Part shown: in pieces, positions 8,386 to 18,359 of the stretch
Layout of the letters: each line of letters begins with the position of its first letter
Numbering within the stretch: position 1 is the first letter of the stretch
NCBI RefSeq assembly: GCF_019039255.1
Contig: NZ_CP077062.1
Coordinates: 4,774,001 to 4,838,000 of the forward strand
Source of the DNA: Nocardioides panacis
GTDB lineage: Bacteria; Actinomycetota; Actinomycetes; Propionibacteriales; Nocardioidaceae
Length of the DNA stretch: 64,000 nucleotides
Direction of reading: 5' to 3'
Position numbers and translations under genes: made by a program
Notes under the pieces: model-generated
Told to the model about the DNA's origin: nothing
The model's database searches: none
The model's input: only the letters and a program-made list of their open reading frames with translations

Positions 8386-9646
8386 CCCGCAGCTCCCGAC
8401 GCGCACTCTGGAACGCGGTGTAGTTCGCGACCAGGTCGACCGGCCCCGGCGGCAGCATCGCCAACGCCGAGCGGGTGTCCGCGGCCCGTCGGACGTCGGT
8501 CAGACCGGCCATCTCCAGCCGGACCAGCATGTCCGTGGCCCGGCGCCCCGTGACGACCACCGGTCGCCCCGCGACCCCGGCGAAGGGGACGTCGTAGAGC
8601 CAGGAGGGGTCCCGTCCGTCGACGCCCTCGGAGTTGAAGGCCAGCACGAGCGGGACGGTGCGCGAGGCGACCATGCTCAACGCCTCGACCCAGCCGGCCG
8701 GGTTCTTCGCGAGGATCAGGCGGGTCAGCCGGCCGTGGTGGTCGATCACGGCGTAGCGGCCGGCCACCGAGTGGATGTCGCGCAGCCGGTCGGCCGCGGC
8801 CTGCGGGTCGACGCCGGCCGCGGCAGCCGCCGCCACCCCCATCGCGGCGTTGGCGAGGTTCGCCCGCCCCGGGAGGCCGAGGTCCAGCGTGACCCGCACC
8901 GAGTCGCTGACCAGGTCGGCGGACTCGAGCCACCAGTCCGGGCGGGGACGACGCAGGCCGCAGCCGCAGCCCCAGTCCAGGCCGGTGTGCCGGCACTCGT
9001 CGCCGCACCGCGGGCAGACCTGGGAGTCCTGCGTCCACCGGAGGCCGACGCTCACCCAGGTCCGCCGGTGCGCGGCCAGGGCGGGGAACACCACGTCGGG
9101 GTCGTCGCAGTTGGCCACCGCGTGCTCGAGCCCGCCGAGCACCCGGTGCCAGCTCGACGCGAGCGCGGCGACCTCGTGGTGGCGGTGCAGCTGGTCCCGC
9201 GACAGGTTCAGCAGGACCGCGGTCCGGGCGCCGGTCTGGGCCAGGGCCCACGGCAGCCAGCCCTCGTCCGTCTCGAGCACCACCACGGGTGCCCGGCCCG
9301 ACGCGAGCGTCCGCACCAGCCCGTTGGGCGTGTTCGCCCCGTCCTCGTTGCTGTCCACGGCCGAGCGGACCCGCAGGGCGGCGGTGAGGTACGACGACGT
9401 GGTGGTCTTGCCGTTCGTGCCGCTCACCAGCACCACGTCGCGGTCCCGGGAGAGCTCCCGCGCCGTACCCGGGGCGAGCGCGAGCATCACCCGGCCGCCG
9501 ATGACACCGCCGGAACCGAGCCCGATGCGGCAGGAGGCCTTCTCGGCGACCCCTCCGAGGCGAGCCGCGGCACCCACCCGCAGCGACCGGTGCGCCGCGG
9601 TGGGAGGGCGGGGCCGGTGCCGCCGCGCTGTTCGCGTGATGCTCAC
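8375..9646 (-). CDS. murT: Lipid II isoglutaminyl synthase, Mur ligase-like subunit MurT
   Basis: A 423-residue Mur-ligase-family protein. The ATP-binding loop SGTNGKTTT is at residues 75-83, and a Cys4 zinc ribbon (CPRCGDEC then CGCGC, residues 211-230) is inserted in the middle domain, which is diagnostic of MurT. The C-terminal DUF1727 domain includes LVANYTAFQ. With GatD it amidates the D-glutamate of lipid II, needed for efficient peptidoglycan cross-linking. The start is GTG 9646 after a G-rich Shine-Dalgarno; the open frame runs much further upstream but those codons are antisense to the forward genes. Confidence 0.93.
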   Translation of the reverse strand: MSITRTARRHRPRPPTAAHRSLRVGAAARLGGVAEKASCRIGLGSGGVIGGRVMLALAPGTARELSRDRDVVLVSGTNGKTTTSSYLTAALRVRSAVDSNEDGANTPNGLVRTLASGRAPVVVLETDEGWLPWALAQTGARTAVLLNLSRDQLHRHHEVAALASSWHRVLGGLEHAVANCDDPDVVFPALAAHRRTWVSVGLRWTQDSQVCPRCGDECRHTGLDWGCGCGLRRPRPDWWLESADLVSDSVRVTLDLGLPGRANLANAAMGVAAAAAAGVDPQAAADRLRDIHSVAGRYAVIDHHGRLTRLILAKNPAGWVEALSMVASRTVPLVLAFNSEGVDGRDPSWLYDVPFAGVAGRPVVVTGRRATDMLVRLEMAGLTDVRRAADTRSALAMLPPGPVDLVANYTAFQSARRELRDAG

Positions 9647-9773
9647 CCCCAGAGTGAAGACCCGGATCCCTGACTGCAACCTGAACCCGAGGACCCTCTG
9701 GTCGCATGGCTCATGATCGCCCCCGTGCGCTCCCTCTGCCATGGCTCGAACACGTCCGCGGCCATGGCCCGCG

Positions 9774-9779
9774 TAGCCT
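9774..9779 (+). promoter_or_regulatory. -10 hexamer TAGCCT upstream of the GGCT-fold gene
   Basis: TAGCCT ends 8 nt before ATG 9788; a leaderless or near-leaderless transcript is predicted. It shares the 141-bp divergent intergenic region with murT. Confidence 0.45.
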
Positions 9780-9787
9780 GCGAGGTC

Positions 9788-10417
9788 ATGTCGGACACGT
9801 CGGAGAACCGCACGGAGGGGCCGCGCGTCTGGTACGTCAGCTACGGCTCCAACCTGTGCTCGGACCGGCTGGCCTGCTACCTCGAGGGTGGTCGCCCGGT
9901 CGGCGCGAGCAGGACCCACGCGGGGGCGCGGGACCGGACCCTCCCGCGGCGCAGCATCCCGGTCGACCTGCCGGGGACGGTCTACTTCGCGGGCGAGTCG
10001 GCGCAGTGGGGCGGCGGCGTCGCGTTCTACGACCACGCGACGCCCGGCTGGACGGCGGCCCGCGGCTACGACGTCACCGCGGGCCAGCTCGCCGACATCG
10101 CCGCGCAGGAGATGCACCGCGAGCCGCGCGAGGGCGACCCCCTCGAGGCGCTGCTCGGCCGTCCGCTCGACGGGGGCCGCCACGAGGTCGGTCCGGGACG
10201 CTACGAGACGCTCGTCGAGGTGGGCCGGCACCAGGGCCTGCCGATGCTCACCTTCACCTCGCCGCACGGCGCCGGTCACGTCGAGCACACCCGCCCTTCC
10301 GAGGGCTACCTCGCGATGCTCGGGGCCGGCCTGCGCGAGTCCCGCGGATGGGCGGACCGGGAGGTGGCGTCCTACCTCGCGACCGTGCTGCCGCGCACCT
10401 CCCCGGACGAGGGGTAG
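9788..10417 (+). CDS. Gamma-glutamylcyclotransferase-like fold protein
   Basis: A 209-residue protein. The N-terminal VWYVSYGSNL is the YGSN phosphate/substrate loop of the GGCT-like (BtrG/AIG2) fold. CYLEGGRPVGASRTHAGARD and GGVAFYDHATPGW are shared with actinobacterial homologues that databases often label histone deacetylase, although no deacetylase motif is visible. The probable chemistry is cyclotransfer from a gamma-glutamyl amine, but the substrate is unknown. It stands alone between the divergent murT and the acyl-CoA synthetase downstream. Confidence 0.7.
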   Translation: MSDTSENRTEGPRVWYVSYGSNLCSDRLACYLEGGRPVGASRTHAGARDRTLPRRSIPVDLPGTVYFAGESAQWGGGVAFYDHATPGWTAARGYDVTAGQLADIAAQEMHREPREGDPLEALLGRPLDGGRHEVGPGRYETLVEVGRHQGLPMLTFTSPHGAGHVEHTRPSEGYLAMLGAGLRESRGWADREVASYLATVLPRTSPDEG

Positions 10418-10437
10418 GCGGGGCGCGGGCCGCTCAC

Positions 10438-10443
10438 TAGTCT
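10438..10443 (+). promoter_or_regulatory. -10 hexamer TAGTCT upstream of the acyl-CoA synthetase
   Basis: TAGTCT ends 7 nt before ATG 10451, in the 33-bp gap after the GGCT-like gene, predicting a leaderless mRNA for the acyl-CoA synthetase/DUF885 pair. Confidence 0.5.
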
Positions 10444-10450
10444 GCGAGGC

Positions 10451-12067
10451 ATGGAGTCCTACGCCGCCGGAGAGACCACCCCGCCCCTGCTCGAGCAGAC
10501 GATCGGGGACCACTTCGAGAGCGTGGTGGCCCGGCACGGTGCCCGCGAGGCGCTCGTCGAGGTGGCCAGCGGCCGGCGGTGGACGTACGCCGAGCTCGAC
10601 GCGGACGTGAACGCGCTGGCGCGGGGGCTGATGGCCGCCGGCGTCGCGAAGGGCGACCGGGTCGGGATCTGGGCGCCGAACTGCGCGGAGTGGACGCTGG
10701 TGCAGTACGCCACCGCCAAGATCGGCGCGATCATCGTCAACGTCAACCCGGCCTACCGCACCCACGAGCTGGCCTACGCGCTCAACCAGTCCGGTCTCAG
10801 GCTGCTGGTCAGCGCCGAGAGCTTCAAGTCCAGCGACTACCGCGCGATGGTCGAGGAGGTCTCCTCCGACACCCACGCCCTGGAGCGCACGGTCTACATC
10901 GGCACCCCGGACTGGGACGAGCTGGTCGCCGGCGGCGCCGCGGTCGCAGAGGAGGCGCTGCGCGAGCGGATGAGCGCGCTGGACCCCCGCGACCCGATCA
11001 ACATCCAGTACACGTCGGGCACCACCGGCTTCCCCAAGGGCGCCACGCTGAGCCACCGCAACATCCTCAACAACGGCTTCTTCGTCACCGAGGCGATCGA
11101 CTTCACCGAGCAGGACCGGTTGGCGATCCCGGTGCCCTTCTACCACTGCTTCGGGATGGTGATGGGCAACCTGGGCTGCACCACCCACGGCGCCGCGATG
11201 GTCATCCCGGCCCCCGGGTTCGACCCGTCCGTGACGCTGAGGACCGTCCAGGACGAGCGCTGCACCGGCGTGTACGGCGTCCCGACGATGTTCATCGCGA
11301 TGCAGAACGCCCCGGACTTCGCGGACTACGACCTGTCCACGCTGCGCACCGGGATCATGGCCGGCTCGATCTGCCCGGTCGAGGTGATGAAGCGCTGCCT
11401 GTCCGACATGCACATGGCCGGGGTGTCGATCGCCTACGGCATGACCGAGACCTCGCCGGTGTCCACCCAGACCCGCAGCGACGACGACCTCGACCGCCGT
11501 ACGTCGACCATCGGCCGGGTCCACCCGCACGTCGAGATCAAGGTGGTCGACCCGGCGACCGGCGAGACCGTCGAACGGGGCGAGACCGGCGAGCTGTGCA
11601 CCCGCGGGTACTCGGTGATGATCGGCTACTGGAACGACCCGGAGAAGACCGCCGAGGCCATCGACCCCGACGGCTGGATGCACACCGGGGACCTCGCCGT
11701 GATGCGCGAGGACGGCTACGCCAACATCGTCGGCCGGATCAAGGACATGGTGATCCGCGGCGGTGAGAACATCTACCCGCGCGAGATCGAGGAGTTCCTC
11801 TACACGCACCCCGACATCGAGGACGTCCAGGTGATCGGCGTGCCCGACGAGAAGTACGGCGAGGAGCTGTGCGCCTGGATCAAGATGCGCGCCGGCGCCG
11901 AGCCGCTGGACGCCGCCGCGGTGCGGGAGTTCGCGACCGGCAGGCTGTCGCACTACAAGATCCCGCGCTACGTGATGGTGGTCGACGAGTTCCCGATGAC
12001 GGTCACTGGCAAGATCCGCAAGGTGCAGATGCGCGAGGAGACCGCCGAGCAGCTCGGCCTGGCCTGA
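10451..12067 (+). CDS. AMP-binding acyl-CoA synthetase (ACSF2/FadD35-like)
   Basis: A 538-residue adenylate-forming enzyme that would activate a fatty or carboxylic acid to its CoA thioester. Motifs visible are the phosphate loop [18 protein letters not shown] (near residue 182), [10 protein letters not shown], the hinge region [20 protein letters not shown] and the C-terminal catalytic Lys in TVTGKIRK. Length and overall sequence resemble medium/long-chain synthetases of the ACSF2 type. It lies 10 bp upstream of a DUF885 hydrolase gene, so they are probably cotranscribed. The acyl substrate is unknown. Confidence 0.88.
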   Translation: MESYAAGETTPPLLEQTIGDHFESVVARHGAREALVEVASGRRWTYAELDADVNALARGLMAAGVAKGDRVGIWAPNCAEWTLVQYATAKIGAIIVNVNPAYRTHELAYALNQSGLRLLVSAESFKSSDYRAMVEEVSSDTHALERTVYIGTPDWDELVAGGAAVAEEALRERMSALDPRDPINIQYTSGTTGFPKGATLSHRNILNNGFFVTEAIDFTEQDRLAIPVPFYHCFGMVMGNLGCTTHGAAMVIPAPGFDPSVTLRTVQDERCTGVYGVPTMFIAMQNAPDFADYDLSTLRTGIMAGSICPVEVMKRCLSDMHMAGVSIAYGMTETSPVSTQTRSDDDLDRRTSTIGRVHPHVEIKVVDPATGETVERGETGELCTRGYSVMIGYWNDPEKTAEAIDPDGWMHTGDLAVMREDGYANIVGRIKDMVIRGGENIYPREIEEFLYTHPDIEDVQVIGVPDEKYGEELCAWIKMRAGAEPLDAAAVREFATGRLSHYKIPRYVMVVDEFPMTVTGKIRKVQMREETAEQLGLA

Positions 12068-12077
12068 GGGGGGACCC

Positions 12078-13730
12078 ATGAACGAAGAGCTCGACCGGCT
12101 GGCGGCCGACTACTACGACTACCGCCTGCGTACGACGCCCACGTGGGCGCACATGATCGGGGAGTACGCCTACGCCGACCGCTACGAGGACGTCAGCCGC
12201 GCCGGCGAGGACGCGGCGATCGCCGAGGCCCGGGCGCTGGCCGCGCGGGCGGAGGCGGTCGACGAGACCGGCCTCGACGACGGCGACCGGATCACCCGGT
12301 CGATGCTGGTGTGGGACGCGTCCTCACGCGCCGAGCTGCTCGCCGGCCGCACCGCCGAGCTGATGGCCAACCCGATCTTCGGCGTGCAGGCCAGCCTCGG
12401 GGTCTACGTCCCCAAGCTCGCCGTGCCCGACGCCGAGGTCGCCGAGGCGATGGTGGCCAAGTTCGAGGGCGTCGCGGCCCACCTCGACCAGGTCGCGGAG
12501 CGGCACCGGGAGGGCGTCGCGTCGGGACGCACCCCGGCCGACTTCGCGGTCCGGCAGACCGTCCAGCAGCTCGACGCCTGGCTCGCCACGCCGATCGGCG
12601 AGGACCCGATGCTGGGCGTGCAGGACCCGCCCGCCGGCGTCGACGCCGCCCGCTGGCACGAGCGGCTGCTGGCCGTCGTGCAGAAGCAGGTGCGTCCGGC
12701 GGCCGAGCGCTACCGCGACGTGCTCCGCGACGAGGTGGCGCCGCACGCGCGGCCCGACGAGCGGTGCGGGATGACCTACCTCCCCGACGGCGACGCGGTC
12801 TACGCCGGGCTGGCCCGGTTCTTCACCACCACCGACCGGACCCCCGAGGAGATCCACGAGACCGGGCTGCGCCAGGTGGCCGCCCTCGCGGAGGAGTACC
12901 GCGACCTCGGCCCCCAGGTGGTCGGCACCGACGACGTGCCGTCGGTCTTCGCCGCGCTGCGCGACGACCCGGCCATGCACCACACCAGCGGCGACGAGAT
13001 CGTCGCGGACTCCAAGACCGCGATGGCGAAGGCCCGTGCGGCGATGGGGGACTGGTTCGGCCGGCTGCCGCAGTCCGACTGCGACGTCGAGGCGACCACC
13101 AGCGGCGCGATCGCCTACTACTTCGCGCCGCCCAAGGACGGCTCGCGCGGCGGGGTGTTCTTCATGAACGTCGCCGACCCCGAGGGCTGGGGCCGCTACG
13201 AGATCGAGAACACCAGCTACCACGAGGGCATCCCGGGCCACCACCTCCAGCTGGCCATCGCCGCCGAGCTCGACGACGTCCCGGAGTTCCGCAAGCGCGC
13301 CTTCATCGCGGCGTACGGCGAGGGCTGGGGGCTCTACACCGAGCGACTCGCCGACGAGATGGGGCTCTACTCCACCCCGCTGGACCGGGTCGGGATGCTG
13401 TCGGCGGACTCGATGCGCGCCTGCCGGCTGGTCGTCGACACCGGGATGCACGCGCTCGGCTGGAGCCGGCAGCAGGCGGTCGACTACATGCTCGCGAACT
13501 CCCCGATGCGGGCCGGCCACATCGGCGCGGAGATCGACCGGTACGCCGTCACCCCCGGGCAGGCACTGTCCTACATGATCGGGCGGCTGGAGATCCAGCG
13601 GATCCGGCGCGAGGCGGAGGCCCGGCAGGGCACGGCGTTCGACATCAAGGCGTTCCACGACGCGGTGCTGGACTCCGGTCCGATGCCGCTCGGGCTGCTC
13701 GACGCGCACGTCACCCGCCGCCTGCCCTAG
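12078..13730 (+). CDS. DUF885 family putative metallopeptidase
   Basis: A 550-residue DUF885 protein. The zinc-binding motif HEGIPGHH is followed downstream by the Glu-containing AYGEGWGLYTERL, together forming a gluzincin-like metal site. Start ATG 12078 has a strong GGGGGG purine tract 6 nt upstream. No signal peptide is seen, so it is likely cytoplasmic. The family is thought to include carboxypeptidase- or thermolysin-like enzymes, but few members have known substrates. It is cotranscribed with the acyl-CoA synthetase and converges on the subtilase gene. Confidence 0.85.
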   Translation: MNEELDRLAADYYDYRLRTTPTWAHMIGEYAYADRYEDVSRAGEDAAIAEARALAARAEAVDETGLDDGDRITRSMLVWDASSRAELLAGRTAELMANPIFGVQASLGVYVPKLAVPDAEVAEAMVAKFEGVAAHLDQVAERHREGVASGRTPADFAVRQTVQQLDAWLATPIGEDPMLGVQDPPAGVDAARWHERLLAVVQKQVRPAAERYRDVLRDEVAPHARPDERCGMTYLPDGDAVYAGLARFFTTTDRTPEEIHETGLRQVAALAEEYRDLGPQVVGTDDVPSVFAALRDDPAMHHTSGDEIVADSKTAMAKARAAMGDWFGRLPQSDCDVEATTSGAIAYYFAPPKDGSRGGVFFMNVADPEGWGRYEIENTSYHEGIPGHHLQLAIAAELDDVPEFRKRAFIAAYGEGWGLYTERLADEMGLYSTPLDRVGMLSADSMRACRLVVDTGMHALGWSRQQAVDYMLANSPMRAGHIGAEIDRYAVTPGQALSYMIGRLEIQRIRREAEARQGTAFDIKAFHDAVLDSGPMPLGLLDAHVTRRLP

Positions 13731-13753
13731 CCGGCGACCGGGGGAGTCGAGCG

Positions 13754-16666
13754 TCAGTTGACCGCGAGCAGGGTGCGGGCCGCGGTGTCGCCGTAGGTCA
13801 GCACCCCGAGGTAGCTGGTGGCCGCGTCCAGCCCGACCCACGACGCGGAGTAGCGGAACCGCTGGCCGGGGGCGAAGCCGACCGCGTCGGTGCTCAGCGT
13901 GACCGGGGCCGCGCCGCTGCCGGGGACGACCCAGGTCTGCAGCGCGCCGGCGACGGTCGAGCCGTTCTCCGCGGAGGCGGCGTGCACGTAGACCGTGTAG
14001 CTGCCGGGCGCGGGGTCGGTCAGGGTGACCTCGGCCTCGGGGGAGGAGCCCGTCGAGCCGTCCACCAGCACGCCGTCGCGGTAGACGTAGAGGTCGACGT
14101 CGTCACCGGCGGCGCCGCTGGCCGTGGTGAAACGGGCCACGTCGGTGCCGGCCGGGACGGTGACCTGCCGGGAGGCGGTGGCCGCGTCCGCCGCGGGTGC
14201 GGTCACGTCGAACGGGCCCGGTGTCAGGGCGAGGGGGGTCGTGGTCGCCGGCACCAGGCCGCTGCTGCGGAGCTTGACGGTGCGGCCGTTGCCGGAGCGT
14301 CCGGTGACCGAGACGCTGCCGCTGGCACCGCTGCCGGTGACCTGGCGGGGAGCGGCGACGACGGTCGGGCGCACCGCGACCGGGATCCGCACCCGGTGCC
14401 GGTCGCCGCGCCACACCAGCCAGCCGGTGACGTCCCGGTCGACGGTCGCGGACGGCCGGGCGGTGATCCGCAGCCGGACCGTGCGGCTCTGCCCGGGGCG
14501 CAGCCGCACGGTCGCCGGGAAGGCCTGCACGTCGACGTCGGCGAGGCCGCGCTTGCGCACGGAGTAGGACTCCCGGCGGCTGCTCACGTTGGTGACCGTG
14601 CGGGTGACGGTGGTGGGGCCGACCAGGTCGCCGATCGCGAGGGACGGCGCGTTGACGTCGCTGGCGTCGATCCGCCCGGCGACGTACCGCTGCCAGGACG
14701 ACGCCGGGGTGTCGAAGACCAGGCCCGGGTCGAGGAACGCCGACGGGTCGACGTGGCCGGCGCCCTCGACGAGCGGCCCGTGCGGGCCGTGCAGGTCGTA
14801 GGCGGTGGTCATCATCGCGGACTTGATGCGGGAGACCGACCAGTCCGGGTGCACGCCGGCGATGAACGCCGCCAGGCCCGCCACGTGCGGGGCGCTGGCC
14901 GACGTGCCGGACGCGAGGTCCCACGACCGGCCGGAGTCCGATGCCGGGGCCACCGCGCCGAGCACGCCCACGCCCGGGGCGGTCAGGTCGGGCTTGAGCA
15001 CGTCGCCGCCGGCCTCGAGCGCCGGGCCGCGCCCGGAGAAGCCGGCCGCCGTGGGCACCCGGCTGTCGGAGCGGTCGCGCGGGTCGAGGCGGGCGGTCGC
15101 GCCGGGCTGCCGGGCATAGGCCCGGACCGCGGCCGACGCGGTCAGGTCCAGGTGCACGGTGGGCACGGCGTGCACGTCGGCGTCGGTGCTCTGCGGACGG
15201 GTGTTGGCCAGCACCATGCCGGCCCCGCCGGCGGTGGCGACGGTCGCGGACTTGTCCACGCGGGCGCCGTCGCCGCGGTCGCAGACCACGATCCGGCCCT
15301 GCGTCCGCGCGGCGTCGAGGCTGCCCGCCTCGCACAACCGGGCCGAGTCGGGGGTGGCGCCCGGGGCCGCGACGTCGGCGCCGAGCACCAGGCGGGTGGA
15401 GCGCACCGGCTGGTCGGAGACCATCGCGCCCACGAACGAGCGGCCGTCGCCGAGCCGGACCGCGCCCTGGAAGACGTGGTGGGTGCTCGCCGCCACCGTG
15501 GTGACCCACGGCGAGACGTGGCCGACGGAGTCCGCCGCGGGCCCGTCGTTACCGGCCGAGGTGGCCACGAAGACCCCGGCGGTGGCCGCACCCAGGAACG
15601 CGCGCTCGACGGCGTCGTCGACGCGGCGGCTGCCGGACACCGAGTAGTTCAGGACGTCGACGCCGTCGGACACCGCCTGGTCGACCGCGGCGACCGTGTC
15701 GGCGGTCGTGCAGCCGTCCTGGCTCGGGTCCGGGGCGGTCCAGCAGGCCTTGTAGACCGCGAGCCGGGCCGCCGGCGCCATCCCCGAGGTGGTGCCGAAG
15801 CGCTGCCCATCGACCTCGACGCGGACGTCGTGGTCGCCCGCGGCCGTCGACGCGACGTGCGAGCCGTGGCCGGTGCCGTCCCGGGGGGAGAGGTACTCCG
15901 CGCCGGCGACGTTCTCCTCGCCGAACCCGCTGACGAACCAGCGGGCCGAGACGACCTTGTCGTTGCAGTCCTCGGGCGCCCACTCCTCGCCGGCGGCGCA
16001 GGCGCCGTGGAAGCCGGGGAGCTGCGGCGCGGTGCCGGGGGTGCGCTGCGGCAGGCCGCTGAAGCTCGGGTTGTCCGGCCAGATGCCGGTGTCCACGACG
16101 CCGACCACGACCCCGTGCCCGGCGCGCTGCGGGCCGCCGTGCCGGGCCCAGACGCCGTCCGGGCCGGCGAGGCCGAGCAGGTTGCGCGAGCTGCTGCCGA
16201 CGACCGGTGCGGCGGCGGCGCTCGACCGCACCCGGTCGACGTGCTGCTTGGTGCTGCGCTCGACGAGGGTGACCCCCGGCGTGACGCGCGCCTGCCGGAC
16301 CTGGTCGCTGGTCAGCGTCGCCGCGAAGCCGTTCAGCGCGGTCGAGTAGCGGTAGAGCACCGCGGGGTCGCCCAGGGCGTGCACGACCCGGTCCTGCTCG
16401 GCGGTCAGCCGGGCGGTGTAGGCCGTGACGGCCGGCCGGGCCCGGTCGAAGCGCGCGCCGCCGGTGGGCCGGGTCGCGGCGTACGACGCGGCGGGCGGCG
16501 CGGTCAGCGTGACGACGTACACCCCGGGGGCCGTGGCCCGCAGCGGGTCGGGGATCGTGCCCTTGGCGGCGGCGGTGCCCGGTGCGGCGGCCAGGCCGGC
16601 CGTGAGCAGGGCGGATCCGGCGGCCAGCGCAGCGGCGCGGCGCACGAGGTGCGTTCGGGGGAACAC
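13754..16666 (-). CDS. Secreted S8 family serine peptidase (subtilase) with PA and C-terminal accessory domains
   Basis: A 970-residue exported protease. GTG 16666 is chosen because it follows GAGAGGCGG and opens directly onto a Sec signal peptide (RR, then a hydrophobic Ala/Leu stretch to about residue 34). An I9-type propeptide spans about 45-140. The triad is Asp192 (GVVDTGIWP), His267 (GTGHGSHVA) and Ser589 (SGTSASAPHVAG). A protease-associated insert lies around 440-510, an Fn3-like domain around 660-760, and a pre-peptidase-type beta domain at the end. Architecture matches plant-cucumisin-like subtilases of Actinobacteria. ATG 16756 is an in-frame alternative but would overlap the divergent promoter. 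Confidence 0.92.
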   Translation of the reverse strand: MFPRTHLVRRAAALAAGSALLTAGLAAAPGTAAAKGTIPDPLRATAPGVYVVTLTAPPAASYAATRPTGGARFDRARPAVTAYTARLTAEQDRVVHALGDPAVLYRYSTALNGFAATLTSDQVRQARVTPGVTLVERSTKQHVDRVRSSAAAAPVVGSSSRNLLGLAGPDGVWARHGGPQRAGHGVVVGVVDTGIWPDNPSFSGLPQRTPGTAPQLPGFHGACAAGEEWAPEDCNDKVVSARWFVSGFGEENVAGAEYLSPRDGTGHGSHVASTAAGDHDVRVEVDGQRFGTTSGMAPAARLAVYKACWTAPDPSQDGCTTADTVAAVDQAVSDGVDVLNYSVSGSRRVDDAVERAFLGAATAGVFVATSAGNDGPAADSVGHVSPWVTTVAASTHHVFQGAVRLGDGRSFVGAMVSDQPVRSTRLVLGADVAAPGATPDSARLCEAGSLDAARTQGRIVVCDRGDGARVDKSATVATAGGAGMVLANTRPQSTDADVHAVPTVHLDLTASAAVRAYARQPGATARLDPRDRSDSRVPTAAGFSGRGPALEAGGDVLKPDLTAPGVGVLGAVAPASDSGRSWDLASGTSASAPHVAGLAAFIAGVHPDWSVSRIKSAMMTTAYDLHGPHGPLVEGAGHVDPSAFLDPGLVFDTPASSWQRYVAGRIDASDVNAPSLAIGDLVGPTTVTRTVTNVSSRRESYSVRKRGLADVDVQAFPATVRLRPGQSRTVRLRITARPSATVDRDVTGWLVWRGDRHRVRIPVAVRPTVVAAPRQVTGSGASGSVSVTGRSGNGRTVKLRSSGLVPATTTPLALTPGPFDVTAPAADAATASRQVTVPAGTDVARFTTASGAAGDDVDLYVYRDGVLVDGSTGSSPEAEVTLTDPAPGSYTVYVHAASAENGSTVAGALQTWVVPGSGAAPVTLSTDAVGFAPGQRFRYSASWVGLDAATSYLGVLTYGDTAARTLLAVN

Positions 16667-16755
16667 CGGGCCGCCTCTCTGCGATCGCGGGGCGGGCGCC
16701 TCGCGGCCCCCCATCGTCGCAGGGGCCCCAGGCTGCTTCAACAGGAACCTCGACA

Positions 16756-16761
16756 TACGCT
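16756..16761 (+). promoter_or_regulatory. -10 hexamer TACGCT, leaderless start of the HAD-LarE gene
   Basis: TACGCT ends 6 nt before ATG 16768. No Shine-Dalgarno precedes the start codon, in line with leaderless translation. Confidence 0.5.
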
Positions 16762-16767
16762 CACCCC

Positions 16768-18212
16768 ATGCCTGATCCCGCTCAGCTCGTCGTGGGTTTC
16801 GACCTCGACATGACGCTCATCGACACCCGCCCCGGGTTCGCGGCGACGCTGTCGGTGCTCGCGGAGGAGACCGGCACCGTCCTGGACGTCGAGGACCTCA
16901 GCAACCGGCTCGGCCCGCCGCTCGACCTGATGCTCGCGCCGCACTACCCCGCCGAGGACCTGCCGGGCCTGGTCGCGCGGTTCCGGGCGCACTACCCCGC
17001 GCACGCGATCGCGCCGACCGGGACGTTCCCCGGAGCGCACGCCGCCCTGGACGCCGTACGTCGGCACGGCGGTCGCAGCGTCGTGGTCACCGGGAAGTAC
17101 CGCCCCAACGCGGCCCTGCACCTCGAGGCGCTCGACCTCGACGCGGACGCCCTGGTCGGCGAGGTCTGGGGGTCGGCAAGGGCGCGGTGCTGGTCGAGCA
17201 CGGCGCGAGCGTCTACGTCGGTGACCACGTCCATGACGTCGAGGGTGCCCGCGCGGCCGGGGCGGTCAGCGTGTCGGTGCTGACCGGCGGCTGCACCGAG
17301 CAGGAGCTCCGGGACGCCGGGACCGACGTGGTGCTGCACGACCTGACCGAGCTGCCCGCCTGGCTGGACGCCCACGTCCTCGACGTCCGGCTGGCCGCGC
17401 TCGAGGCGGAGCTGCGGTCCTACGGGTCGGTGCTGGTCGCCTACAGCGGCGGAGCGGACAGCGCGTTCCTGCTCGCGGCGGCGGTCCGCGCCCTCGGCGC
17501 CGACCGGGTCGGTGCGGCCACCGCCTACTCCGACTCCCTGCCGCAGAGCGAGCGCTCCCCGGCCCTCGACCTCGCGGCGTCGCTCGGGGTCCGGGTCTTC
17601 ACCCCGGAGACCCACGAGATGGACCGCGAGGGCTACCGCGCCAACGCCGGCGACCGCTGCTACTTCTGCAAGGCCGAGCTGCTCGACGTGCTCTGGCCGC
17701 TGGGCGAGGAGCACGGCTTCGCCCGGGTCGCCACCGGCACCAACGCCGACGACGCGGTGGCCGGGTTCCGGCCGGGCATCCGGGCCGCCGCCGAACGGGG
17801 CGCCGCCACCCCGCTGCGCGACGCCGGCCTCACCAAGGAGCAGATCCGGCTCGCGTCGCGGCGCTGGGACCTGCCCACCTGGGACAAGCCCGCCGCGGCG
17901 TGCCTGTCGAGCCGGGTCGCCTTCGGCATCGAGGTCAGCCCGTTCCGGCTGGCCCGCGTCGAGCGCGCCGAGGCCGGGGTGCGGGCGGCGCTCGACGCCG
18001 CCGGGATCGACGTACGGAACGTGCGGGTGCGCGACGTCGGGGACCGGGGCCGGCTCGAGGTCGACGCCGACCGGCTCGCCGAGGTGGACGCCTGCCCGGC
18101 GGTCCTCGAGGCGGTGCGGGACGCCGGCTTCGAGGAGGCCGAGGTGGACCGGCACGGGTTCCGGTCGGGCTCGATGAACGAGCTGCTGCCCGAGCCGGAG
18201 CAGTTCCGCTGA
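16768..18212 (+). CDS. larE: HAD hydrolase fused to ATP-dependent sacrificial sulfur transferase LarE (frame broken as sequenced)
   Basis: The first part is a HAD phosphatase (FDLDMTLIDTRPG nucleophile motif near residue 11, VVTGKY motif II). The frame breaks in a G5 run at 17168-17172. Adding one G joins GEVWG to VGKGAVLVEHG and continues through YVGDHVHDVEGA without any stop into a LarE domain. That domain has the PP-loop YSGGADSAFLL, RCYFCK, and the sacrificial Cys segment AACLSSR. LarE donates its own Cys sulfur to the lactate-racemase nickel-pincer cofactor precursor; no larA/B/C lies in the window. The corrected length is 481 residues. The fusion and the indel are both inferred. Confidence 0.8.
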
Positions 18213-18221
18213 CCTCCCGCC

Positions 18222-18265
18222 CAGCACAGCCCGACCCGGGCCTCAGCACAGCCCGACCCGGGTCT
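18222..18265. repeat. Tandem 22-bp direct repeat downstream of larE
   Basis: Two adjacent 22-bp units (18222-18243 and 18244-18265) starting CAGCACAGCCCGACCCGGG differ at one position. They lie between the convergent larE and HNH genes. No function can be assigned; they might act as protein-binding sites or have arisen by slippage. Confidence 0.6.
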
Positions 18266-18359
18266 CGGACGTGCTGGATCGTCGACAGTGGGGGTGCCGG
18301 GAGGCATGGCGCTGCGCTCGGGGAACCGTTGACGAGGTGCGGCGACTCCGAAGCACTGT

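Noticed and set aside
9788-10417. Histone deacetylase annotation for this gene
   Set aside because: The sequence has a YGSN loop of the GGCT-like fold and none of the His/Asp zinc motifs of deacetylases.
8375-12079. Extension of murT upstream to a 1234-residue protein
   Set aside because: The extra part is antisense to the GGCT-like and acyl-CoA synthetase genes. The MurT-like sequence starts at GTG 9646 with a Shine-Dalgarno.
12143-16813. 1556-codon forward open frame over the DUF885 and subtilase genes
   Set aside because: It is a stop-free frame caused by high GC, with Arg/Gly/Pro-rich nonsense. The DUF885 frame and the reverse-strand subtilase have clear catalytic motifs and take precedence.
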